Below are positions 42,659-50,227 of a DNA stretch of 64,000 nucleotides, one piece after another. The stretch lies in contig JBAGRP010000001.1 of NCBI GenBank assembly GCA_036924855.1, positions 434,001-498,000 on the forward strand. The letters run 5' to 3'. Below the pieces are notes generated by a model. It saw nothing but the letters and a program-made list of their open reading frames with translations. It was not told where the DNA came from and searched no databases. Made by a program: the position numbers and the translations under genes. The stretch comes from Nitrobacteraceae bacterium AZCC 2146. GTDB lineage: Bacteria; Pseudomonadota; Alphaproteobacteria; Rhizobiales; Xanthobacteraceae. The stretch's first letter is position 1. Each line of letters begins with the position of its first letter.

Positions 42659-44143
42659 ATGAACGCACCGGTCAAACCGTCGAAACTCATCAAGGGCGCC
42701 ACTGGCGATTGGGAAATCGTGATCGGGCTGGAGATCCATGCCCAGGTCACTTCCAACGCAAAACTGTTCTCCGGCGCTTCCACGGAATTCGGCGGCGAGC
42801 CCAATACCCACGTCTCGCTGGTCGATGCGGCCATGCCGGGCATGCTGCCTGTCATCAACGAGGCCTGCGTCAGCCAGGCCGTGCGCACCGGCCTCGGGCT
42901 GAAGGCACAGATCAACCGGCGCTCGACCTTCGACCGCAAGAACTACTTCTACCCGGATCTGCCGCAGGGCTACCAGATCAGCCAGTACAAGTCGCCGATC
43001 GTCGGTGAGGGCGAGGTGATCGTCGAACTGTCTGACGGCGACAGCATCACGGTCGGCATCGAGCGCCTGCACCTGGAGCAGGATGCCGGCAAGCTGCTGC
43101 ACGACCAGAGCCCGACGATGTCGTTCGTCGATCTCAACCGCTCCGGCGTGGCGCTGATGGAGATCGTCTCCAAGCCCGACATGCGCTCCGCCGAGCAGGC
43201 GCAAGCCTATGTGAGCAAGCTGCGCACCATCCTGCGCTATCTCGGTACCTGCGACGGCGACATGGAGAAGGGCAGCCTGCGCGCCGACGTCAACGTCTCC
43301 GTGCGTAAACCCGGTGGGCCGCTCGGCACCCGCTGCGAGATCAAGAACGTCAACTCGATCCGCTTTATCGGTCAGGCCATCGACTACGAAGCGCGGCGCC
43401 AGATCGGCATCCTCGAGGATGGCGGGTCGATCGACCAGGAGACCCGGCTCTACGATCCCGGCAAGGGCGAGACCCGCTCGATGCGCTCCAAGGAAGAGGC
43501 GCATGACTATCGCTATTTCCCGGATCCCGACCTGCTGCCGTTGGAATTCAGCGAAGCCTATGTCGCGGCGTTGAAGGCCGGCCTGCCGGAATTGCCAGAC
43601 GAGAAGAAGGCGCGCTTCATCGGCGACTTCGGCCTGACCCCCTATGACGCCGGCGTGCTGGTCAGCGAGCGCGAGAGCGCTGACTTCTTCGAGGCGGTGC
43701 TGGCGGGTCTCGCCGACAAGCTGCGCGACGGCAAGCTCGCCGCCAACTGGGTGATCAACGAGTTGTTTGGCCGGCTCAACAAGGAAGGCCAGGACATCAC
43801 GTCGTCCCCGGTGTCGGCGAGCCAGATTGCGGCCATTGTCGATCTGATCGGCGAGGAAGTGATCTCCGGCAAGATCGCCAAGGACCTGTTCGAGATCGTG
43901 TGGACCGAAGGCGGCGACCCGCGTGAGCTCGTCGAAGCGCGCGGCATGAAGCAGGTCACCGACCTGGGTGCAATCGAGAAGGTGGTTGACGACATCATCG
44001 CCGCCAATCCTGACAAGGTCGCACAGGCACAGGCCAAGCCGGCGTTGATGGGCTGGTTCGTCGGCCAGGTGATGAAATCATCTGGCGGCAAGGCCAATCC
44101 GAAGTCGGTCAACGACCTACTGAAGAGCAAGCTCGGCATCTGA
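42659..44143 (+). CDS. gatB: Asp-tRNA(Asn)/Glu-tRNA(Gln) amidotransferase subunit B
   Basis: 494 residues. N-terminal GatB kinase-like domain ([79 protein letters not shown]) and C-terminal YqeY-like tail ([10 protein letters not shown]..., [30 protein letters not shown]). GatB activates the misacylated tRNA's carboxylate with ATP and transfers ammonia. It is separated from gatCA by the patatin gene, so it probably has its own promoter. Confidence 0.97.
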   Translation: MNAPVKPSKLIKGATGDWEIVIGLEIHAQVTSNAKLFSGASTEFGGEPNTHVSLVDAAMPGMLPVINEACVSQAVRTGLGLKAQINRRSTFDRKNYFYPDLPQGYQISQYKSPIVGEGEVIVELSDGDSITVGIERLHLEQDAGKLLHDQSPTMSFVDLNRSGVALMEIVSKPDMRSAEQAQAYVSKLRTILRYLGTCDGDMEKGSLRADVNVSVRKPGGPLGTRCEIKNVNSIRFIGQAIDYEARRQIGILEDGGSIDQETRLYDPGKGETRSMRSKEEAHDYRYFPDPDLLPLEFSEAYVAALKAGLPELPDEKKARFIGDFGLTPYDAGVLVSERESADFFEAVLAGLADKLRDGKLAANWVINELFGRLNKEGQDITSSPVSASQIAAIVDLIGEEVISGKIAKDLFEIVWTEGGDPRELVEARGMKQVTDLGAIEKVVDDIIAANPDKVAQAQAKPALMGWFVGQVMKSSGGKANPKSVNDLLKSKLGI

Positions 44144-44707
44144 CCGTCGCCTGAAGCGGCACCGGCGCCGCGCGCGGAGCGTCGTTTCGGTCCACGCAGA
44201 CGCCGACCGAACATCGCCAAACGCGCGGCGATGCATGGCCAAGCCGAAAACGGATTGCGAATCACCGGTCGGGAATTCGGCCAAAAATCGGGTTGTGGCG
44301 GGCGCCGATAAGGCGCTAACGCGATTTACGTGAAAATTTTTTTATTGCCAAAAATCCCGACTCAGAGTCCGCGACGCGCGTTTTCGGCCGGCCGTTGCGA
44401 CTCAACGACATCAGGAGTTTGTGTAGTTAGATGATACCATGAATGACGAATATGTGTGCAGCACAGGCATTTCCTGCAATCTTGACAATCGCCGACGTAG
44501 AGTTTTCGCGTACTATTCGCATCGGCTTGATGGTGCTTTTGCGAGTTGTCGTTGAGCGCGTAGGGCGCGCGGCGACTTTGCGTCATCAACACTTCCTTAA
44601 GCGAGACGCTGTTTTTTCTAATGTGTTGGTGTATTCGGGATGTAGTGCATTTCGATTCCCGAGTGCACGCAGCGATTAAGCCATCTCAACACTATTCGGA
44701 GGGCAAC
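44144..44707. other. 564-bp non-coding stretch between gatB and the Lys-rich gene
   Basis: No convincing gene on either strand. A short GCGCC-GATAA-GGCGC stem (44302-44316) followed some 20 bp later by a run of seven Ts (44335-44342 region) might end gatB transcription. The right part (44400-44700) is clearly AT-richer than the surroundings and contains TTGACA near 44480; it probably carries the promoter and a long leader for the Lys-rich gene. Confidence 0.45.
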
Positions 44708-44803
44708 ATGGCCAAGAAAGCTAAGAAGGCGAAGAAGGCAACGAAGAGCGCAGTGAAGAAGACTGCCAAGAAGACGAAGAAGGTTGCCAAGAAGAAGAAG
44801 TAA
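44708..44803 (+). CDS. 31-residue lysine/alanine-rich basic protein (histone H1-like)
   Basis: MAKKAKKAKKATKSAVKKTA and then KKTKKVAKKKK: about 18 of 31 residues are Lys. A good ribosome-binding site (CGGAGGGCAAC) precedes the ATG. The repeated AKK/AKKAKK pattern resembles bacterial histone H1-like tails (HctB, AlgP, the tail of TopA in this window) and suggests nucleic-acid binding or condensation. Being short and low complexity it is easily overlooked by gene callers. It is isolated in a gene-poor 1.4-kb region after a long AT-rich upstream segment. Confidence 0.65.
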   Translation: MAKKAKKAKKATKSAVKKTAKKTKKVAKKKK

Positions 44804-45517
44804 CTTCTTCTAAAAAGATTGCCGGTGGCTATGCCGCCGGCGACGTCACAAGAGCCTCGACGACGGTTTGCTTCTCGAAGCGGATTTTGAAAGCGCAGGC
44901 TCTGGTCGACGAAAGAGGGTGTCGGCGAGACATCAGGTCAACGGCTGGACCGTCATTCAGGGCAGGGCTTGCTCTTCCCGCGAACCGGTTCGGCAAAGAA
45001 CGCAGTACTCGTTATTGGTGTTCTTTATTCGGTGCGGATCTTTGGTCCGCTGTTTCATCGGCGGTCTCCGCCACATGAGATATGATCCTGACGTGTTGCC
45101 GACGCCCTCGTCTTCCCGCCGGCGCGGTTGATCCCCGGCACTTTCGATTTCCATATCCCGAAATGATTGTTGAACCGTCCACGGCGTGAGAGCCGGGGAG
45201 GGTGTCGGCGTGTGCGTTGCACGCTAACGGAGTTCGTGCCCCACCGCTGCATCGATGGTTACGACATCGCCAAGCAGCAGGGTAAACCGAATTCCAAAAA
45301 ATGCGAGAAAGCCCTGTAAATATTGAGGTTCCTTGGGGGCCGAGGTTTTGCCGTATCGCGCCCGTTCAGATTCGATTCATCCCGATGATTAAACTGCCAT
45401 TCAAATTTTATGGGCCATGATTGCCCCAACAAGCCGGCAAACGGCGGTTGGGATTGCATCGAACATGGACAGGAGCCGCGCTCGGATCGGGGCGGCAAAA
45501 CATAAAAGGAATGACGG
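44804..45517. other. 714-bp gene-poor stretch after the Lys-rich gene
   Basis: No secure gene. GCCGG-N-CCGGC near 44820-44840 could form a weak hairpin without a T-tract. One 35-codon frame (GTG 45212 to TAA 45319, ...FVPHRCIDGYDIAKQQGKPN...) has protein-like composition but no visible ribosome-binding site or known family; it may be a gene relic. The rest shows nothing I can support. Confidence 0.4.
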
Positions 45518-45787
45518 ATGTTTCAGGGACAAATCGATTTCGAGACCGCCACGCCGATCGAGGCCAGCGCCATCCAGGACGTGCTGTTTGAGCGCGGCCT
45601 GTACTGGGCCAGCGGCCGCTCCGGCATCGTCGATCTCATCGCCGCGCACAAATGGTTCAACCTCGCCGCCCTCAAGGGTCGCGTCGATGCCATTCCGATG
45701 CGTCGCGAGGTCGCCGAGATGATGTCCGATGTCGAGATCGCCGCCGCGCAGCGCGACGCCCGTGCCTGGATGACCACCACCCACTAA
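45518..45787 (+). CDS. Small Sel1-repeat-like protein
   Basis: 89 residues with AAAAGGAATG as ribosome-binding region. The central block ASGRSGIVDLIAAHKWFNLAALKGRVDAIPMRREVAEMMSDVEIAAAQRDARAW is a recognisable single Sel1-like unit (AHKWFNLAA.KG...A...R...A..MS..EIA.AQ..A..W). Sel1 repeats mediate protein-protein contacts. No signal peptide is present, so it is presumably cytoplasmic. Similar short proteins occur in Bradyrhizobium-type genomes; the partner is unknown. Confidence 0.75.
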   Translation: MFQGQIDFETATPIEASAIQDVLFERGLYWASGRSGIVDLIAAHKWFNLAALKGRVDAIPMRREVAEMMSDVEIAAAQRDARAWMTTTH

Positions 45788-45823
45788 GCCGGGCTCAGGT
45801 CCGGCCACCGGCAGCACGCAAAC

Positions 45824-47026
45824 CTATGCGGCGTGTGCGTGTCCGCCGCCATCGGGCTGTTTCAGCTTCGTCAGCCGCCACAGCAGCAGCGCTGACGCGG
45901 CAAGCAGGGCTGAAGCGACCACCGCATTCGCCACGAAGTCCGCACGCGCGCCATAGAGCCACGCGCTCGCGATGCCGCCGACGGTCGCCCCGGTCTGGTA
46001 GACCGCGTTGAGGATGGCGTTGAGGCTGCCACGCTGCGCGGCCGCCACCAGCAGCATCGCACTGCCCAGCATCAAGGCCAGCGTCAGATCGCGCCAGAAC
46101 GCAAACAGCGCGTAGCCGATCGCCTGAAAGGCGATAAGGCCGGTGCCGGCCGGGATCAGCAACACCACTGCCGCCGTTCCAGCCACGACGAAGACGCCAA
46201 GCCCGAAGGGGTGTCGAAACATCCCGATCAGGCGTCCGGAGAACAACGCGCCGAACAGGCCGCCAATTTCTCCGACGAGCAGCATGGTTCCGATCGCGAC
46301 GGTGCCCTGCGCGGCCAGGCCATGTTGCACCAGCCAGCTTGGATACAGCCCGAGAAAGATGAACACTGCGGCGGCCCAGAGGAAATAGGCGGCGAACAGT
46401 AGCCGCGTACTGGCATCCATCGACAGCGACAGCAGACGCTGTCGATAAGTTCGCGCCGAAATCGGAGCGTCCGACAGCACTTCAGGGCGTGTCGCAGGTA
46501 GCCGCGATGCGGACGCTGCCAGCACCGCCGCGACCGCGGCCAGCAGTATCAGCGGCAGTTGCCAGGCGAACAGGCCACCCAGAAATGTGCCGAGCGACAT
46601 CGAGCACAGGAAGGCGATCGGTGCGGCCGAGGTGACATAACCGGCGACGCGGGCGCGATGGGGAGCAGGGACGTAGTCGGCAATTGCCGCATAGACGGAT
46701 GCGCCGATCATCGGCATGAACAGCCCGGTCGCGGCGCGTCCCAGTGCAATCGGAATGGAGCTGCGTGCTGCGGCTGTCAGCAGCAGGATAGCTGCGCAGC
46801 CCACGGCACCCGTCATGATGAAACGTTTTCGGCCAAAGCGATCGATCAGGGGACCCAGCGCCAGATTGCTGATGAGCGCAACTACGGGGAAGGCCGCCAG
46901 CACCATCCCGGTCTGTGTGGGCGACAGGCCCATGTCCTGCTGAATGAACGGCAGTAGCGGGATCATCATCGCGATGTTGAAATTGACGACGAAGAAGGCA
47001 GTCCAGAGCACCGCAACGACGAACAT
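45824..47026 (-). CDS. MFS transporter (drug/metabolite exporter type)
   Basis: 400 residues, twelve transmembrane segments. The MFS signature between TM2 and TM3 is LALGPLIDRFGRKRFIMTGA, and motif C-like sequence (GYVTSAAPIAFLCSMSLGTFLGGLF) lies in TM5, which indicates an H+ antiporter of the DHA1/Bcr-like group. The natural substrate cannot be told. A perfect 9-bp inverted repeat lies 4 bp upstream of the start, so a repressor probably controls it, but no regulator gene is adjacent. Confidence 0.9.
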   Translation of the reverse strand: MFVVAVLWTAFFVVNFNIAMMIPLLPFIQQDMGLSPTQTGMVLAAFPVVALISNLALGPLIDRFGRKRFIMTGAVGCAAILLLTAAARSSIPIALGRAATGLFMPMIGASVYAAIADYVPAPHRARVAGYVTSAAPIAFLCSMSLGTFLGGLFAWQLPLILLAAVAAVLAASASRLPATRPEVLSDAPISARTYRQRLLSLSMDASTRLLFAAYFLWAAAVFIFLGLYPSWLVQHGLAAQGTVAIGTMLLVGEIGGLFGALFSGRLIGMFRHPFGLGVFVVAGTAAVVLLIPAGTGLIAFQAIGYALFAFWRDLTLALMLGSAMLLVAAAQRGSLNAILNAVYQTGATVGGIASAWLYGARADFVANAVVASALLAASALLLWRLTKLKQPDGGGHAHAA

Positions 47027-47029
47027 GTA

Positions 47030-47064
47030 TTTCCATCATTTCCTAAAATCTGAACTGATGGAAA
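47030..47064. promoter_or_regulatory. Inverted repeat upstream of the MFS gene
   Basis: TTTCCATCA (47030-47038) and TGATGGAAA (47056-47064) are perfect 9-bp inverted repeats 17 bp apart, directly upstream of the MFS start on the minus strand. The centre-to-centre spacing of 26 bp and the position fit an operator overlapping the promoter or leader. Confidence 0.5.
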
Positions 47065-47307
47065 ATCTGTAGCGAGTTTCGTGCCATCAAGACGAGCGGA
47101 GTTTTCGCAGGACATCGGCGAGGCTGATGCCCAGCCTTCGTAAAGCCGGCCAGGTCATGTTTGCACTCCCTCTTCGCAGTTCGGGGAGGGGGCGTCACGG
47201 GTTTGTTACGAGCCTTTCGCTTGTATCGGGCCTGTGCATCCCAATGTCTTCGCTGTCTCCATTCTCAACAGGCGCCGATAGCGCCGCATGATGACAAGGA
47301 CATTGCG

Positions 47308-47628
47308 ATGCCTGCGAAAAACGTTTTGCTGTCTTCTATCGCGCGCTTCACCGGGCCGGCACTGGTCGCCGCTGTCTTTGCGACTGCAGCGATGCCGTCC
47401 GCCGCGATGGCGGCAACGGCTGCGCCTTCCCAGGAACTGTCTGTGGCCCATGGCGCAGCTCTCGCTACGGACCTCAGCGCGGCGCGCCGCAGGCATCATG
47501 CCCGTCGGACAACAACTCGCGACGCGTTTGGCAGCATCGGCGGTGGCGTCACCTACGGGGTTCCGTCATCCTCATACCAGGGATATGGCTACGGCGTCGG
47601 CGACAATTCGCATAACCAGACCTGGTGA
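47308..47628 (+). CDS. Small secreted protein of unknown function
   Basis: 106 residues from the ATG at 47308 (AAGGA upstream). A signal peptide (MPAKNVLLSSIARFTGPALV..., cleavage near AMAATAA) is followed by a basic patch (AARRRHHARRTTTRDA) and a Gly/Tyr/Ser-rich tail (YQGYGYGVGDNSHNQTW). No domain is recognised. Basic-plus-GY-rich small periplasmic proteins of this kind are frequent in rhizobial genomes. It ends about 70 bp before the convergent tRNA-Ser gene. Confidence 0.65.
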   Translation: MPAKNVLLSSIARFTGPALVAAVFATAAMPSAAMAATAAPSQELSVAHGAALATDLSAARRRHHARRTTTRDAFGSIGGGVTYGVPSSSYQGYGYGVGDNSHNQTW

Positions 47629-47699
47629 AACGGCCTTCGCCGGCTTCGTGTCGGCCGATCGGTTACACAATCAAATCAGCGTCTTGTCGACAGGGTAGG

Positions 47700-47791
47700 T
47701 GGCGGAGCCGGAGGGATTCGAACCCTCGATACCCGGTAAAAGGTATGCCGCTTTAGCAAAGCGGTGCCTTCAGCCACTCGGCCACAGCTCC
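47700..47791 (-). tRNA. tRNA-Ser (anticodon GCU)
   Basis: 92 nt with the CCA encoded. The reverse strand reads GGAGCTG... to ...CGGCTCCGCCA; the 7-bp acceptor stem has one T-G pair, the D-arm is TGGCCGAGTGGCTGAAGG, the anticodon arm CCGCT-TTGCTAA-AGCGG carries GCT, a long variable arm follows (serine class II), and the T-arm is GAGGGTTCGAATCCCTC. It decodes AGC/AGU. Confidence 0.95.
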
Positions 47792-48482
47792 AGTATATCT
47801 GGATATGCCCGACGTGGACGTCAGCCGCAAGCGCCAGATCGCAAGTCGCTGATTTCTGCCTGTGAAATTCACCAGGCGCGGGCGGTGTTCGGCGGCGGCG
47901 CTCTGATCTGGGCGTCATTGCATATCATATATAGAGGCGCAGCGGCTTCGCGCCTTCGAGAAGCGCGGCTCGATATACTCCTTATCAACAGCAACTTGCC
48001 TTCAAGGTCTTTCCCCAAGCGGATCAAGGCAGGAATCGCGACGCGAATCGGCGGGAGCGCGCCGGATTCGCCACATCATTCCTGTGGCGGGCATTGCTGA
48101 ATATTACGCGCGCGATAACGCGTTCCGTGGCATTGTTCGGGCTCCCGTAAATATCTCTTTCAAAACAATGGTTTGCCAAAATGCTCCAATCACGAACGCG
48201 TGTGATTTAAGCAACACCCCTCCGGAAACGGCCGAAAGGTGGTCCCTTTGAGGCGTTCCATTGTTGCGAAGCGGGGAGGGTTAGGAGATGGTCACGGTGC
48301 GACGGAGGGGGGCATCCCGAGGTCGTCCCGTAAAGGTGGTTCACTCAGGACCACGCTCGCATTCGTGCGTGTGTGTCCAGAGATCCGAAACGCCTGACGG
48401 GTTGTCAGGGACTAAGGGACTTGTCTTCAGGGTGATCCTCACCCGGTGGCGGAACCTTCCCTAAAGCAACTTGGAGGTTTAC
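47792..48482. other. 691-bp upstream region / long leader of the porin gene
   Basis: No protein gene is supportable. The last ~300 bp (48180-48482) are rich in short GC stems, for example GGGTGA-TCC-TCACCC near 48431-48445, and look like an untranslated leader ending in the ribosome-binding site TTGGAGG at 48471-48477. The left half may hold the porin promoter and the leader of the divergent tRNA-Ser gene. Confidence 0.45.
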
Positions 48483-50018
48483 ATGAAGACGATTAAGGGC
48501 CTTATTCTCGGCTCAGCGGCGAGCATTCTCGCCATGGGCGGAGCTCAGGCAGCCGATCTTCCCGTCAAGGCCAAAGCGGTCGAATACGTGAAGGTTTGCT
48601 CCCTCTACGGCGCGGGTTTCTACTACATCCCCGGCACCGACACCTGCATCAAGATCGGCGGCGCGATCCGTTTGGACGTTGCTTTCAACGGCAACCTCTA
48701 TGACGCTCCGTTCTGGCAGGGCGGCACCGGTGGCGCCAACGTGTTCACGAAGGACTACTTCGTCAGCCGCGAACGTTTCAACCTGACCACCGATACGCGC
48801 ACCGCCACCGAATACGGCGTTGTCCGCACCTATTCGAACGTCCAGATGGACTTCTCGCAGAACCGCGAATCGATCGCTGGCGGCTTCATCGAAGTCGACT
48901 ACGCGTTCATCCAGTTCGCTGGTTTCACCCTCGGTAAGGCTGTCTCGCAGTTCGACCCGCAGTGGGCGCTGTCGAAGCCGACCATCACGTCGGGTACCAA
49001 TCTCGGTTCCAACAACGCGACCGGCATTCCGCAGTTGGCCTATACCGCCAGCTTCGGCAACGGCGTGTCGGGCACGATCTCGATCGAGAACGGCGCTGCC
49101 TATCGTAACGCAGGTCTCTATAACACCTCGAACTTCATCGTCGGTCCCGGCGCTGCGCAGTTCCTGGTCAACGCCTACGGCGGCGCTGGTGCTGGTTCCG
49201 GCAACACCTTCCTGGGCAACTCCCAGGCCGGCAACCACATTCCTGAAATCGTCGGCAACATTCGCCTCGATCAGGCTTGGGGTTCGCTGCACTTCGCAGC
49301 GGCGATGCATGAAGTCTCTGCTGGCTTCTACGGCGCCAACGAGCTCACCGGACATCCCGAGGACTCGTACGGCTTCGCTGTCAGCGGCGCGGTTGAGTTC
49401 AAGACCCTGCCGACCGGTGCAGGCGACAGCTTGAAGCTTGAAGCGTCGTACGCAAAGGGCGCAGCCAAGTACGTCTTCGGCGGCACCACCGACACCAATG
49501 GCGGCGGTCGTTATGCCAAGTTCGATGGCCAGAGCCTCGGCTTCGGCTACGTGCTGGACGGCGTGTTCGGCGCGGGCGGTCAGATCCAGCAGAGCACTGC
49601 ATGGGAAGTTAGCGCTTTCTATGAGCACTACTGGAACCCGAACTGGCGTACGTCGCTGTACGGCAACTACAGCCACATCTCGTATGGCGACAGCGGCAAC
49701 GCCCTCCTGATGGCGGCGTTCACCTCGACCACGCGCGGTCTCGGAACCAGCACCGCTGGAGCGACTGCCGGTGCTACCGCTGGCACTCTGAACGCCACCG
49801 GCAACTTCGACCTGGGCCTCGCCCAGATCGGCACCAAGACCTCGTGGACCCCCGTCAAGAACCTGACCCTGTCGGCTGAATTCATCTACAGCCGCCTCGA
49901 TCAGAACCTCGATGGCGTTTACAACCTGACCTCGGCGAGCGGCAAGGCTGCCGGCGCTTACCAGCTCAAGGACCAGAACCTGTACAACGGTGCAGTTCAG
50001 ATCCTGCGCTCCTTCTGA
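48483..50018 (+). CDS. Major outer-membrane porin (Porin_2 family)
   Basis: 511 residues from the ATG at 48483 (TTGGAGGTTTAC before it; an in-frame ATG at 48471 overlaps the ribosome-binding site and is rejected). Signal peptide MKTIKGLILGSAASILAMGG with cleavage AQA|ADLPVKAKAVEYVKVCSLYGAGFYYIPGTDTCIKIGG, the standard start of rhizobial/Bradyrhizobium porins, with a conserved Cys pair. The rest alternates beta strands and ends in Phe (QILRSF), the outer-membrane insertion signal. It is a general diffusion pore trimer. Codon usage is strongly biased to preferred codons, as for a highly expressed gene. A perfect terminator follows. Confidence 0.94.
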   Translation: MKTIKGLILGSAASILAMGGAQAADLPVKAKAVEYVKVCSLYGAGFYYIPGTDTCIKIGGAIRLDVAFNGNLYDAPFWQGGTGGANVFTKDYFVSRERFNLTTDTRTATEYGVVRTYSNVQMDFSQNRESIAGGFIEVDYAFIQFAGFTLGKAVSQFDPQWALSKPTITSGTNLGSNNATGIPQLAYTASFGNGVSGTISIENGAAYRNAGLYNTSNFIVGPGAAQFLVNAYGGAGAGSGNTFLGNSQAGNHIPEIVGNIRLDQAWGSLHFAAAMHEVSAGFYGANELTGHPEDSYGFAVSGAVEFKTLPTGAGDSLKLEASYAKGAAKYVFGGTTDTNGGGRYAKFDGQSLGFGYVLDGVFGAGGQIQQSTAWEVSAFYEHYWNPNWRTSLYGNYSHISYGDSGNALLMAAFTSTTRGLGTSTAGATAGATAGTLNATGNFDLGLAQIGTKTSWTPVKNLTLSAEFIYSRLDQNLDGVYNLTSASGKAAGAYQLKDQNLYNGAVQILRSF

Positions 50019-50057
50019 TCCTGATCGTCTAACGACGGTTAGTCTCTGAAACGAAAG

Positions 50058-50087
50058 CCCCCGGCAGGAAACTGCCGGGGGTTTTTG
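50058..50087 (+). terminator. Rho-independent terminator of the porin gene
   Basis: A perfect 10-bp stem CCCCCGGCAG / CTGCCGGGGG (50058-50067, 50072-50081) with a GAAA tetraloop, followed by five Ts and G. It lies 40 bp after the porin stop. Confidence 0.93.
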
Positions 50088-50227
50088 CTTGTGGCGTGGG
50101 GAGCGGGATGCTTCTCACATGGCTTGCGGGCTCGCGCGTATCTCCGCTCGTCGGGGCGATGCGGAATGTTAGGGCTGAACGAAGCTCTGAGGACTTGAGC
50201 GCAAGCGCGCGGTTTGAACGGGACGCT

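Noticed and set aside
41200..42939. 579-codon frame antisense to the patatin gene and gatB start
   Set aside because: Patatin and GatB motifs are intact on the other strand.
47699..48100. 133-codon frame overlapping the tRNA-Ser gene
   Set aside because: It begins inside the tRNA complement and has no domain or ribosome-binding site.
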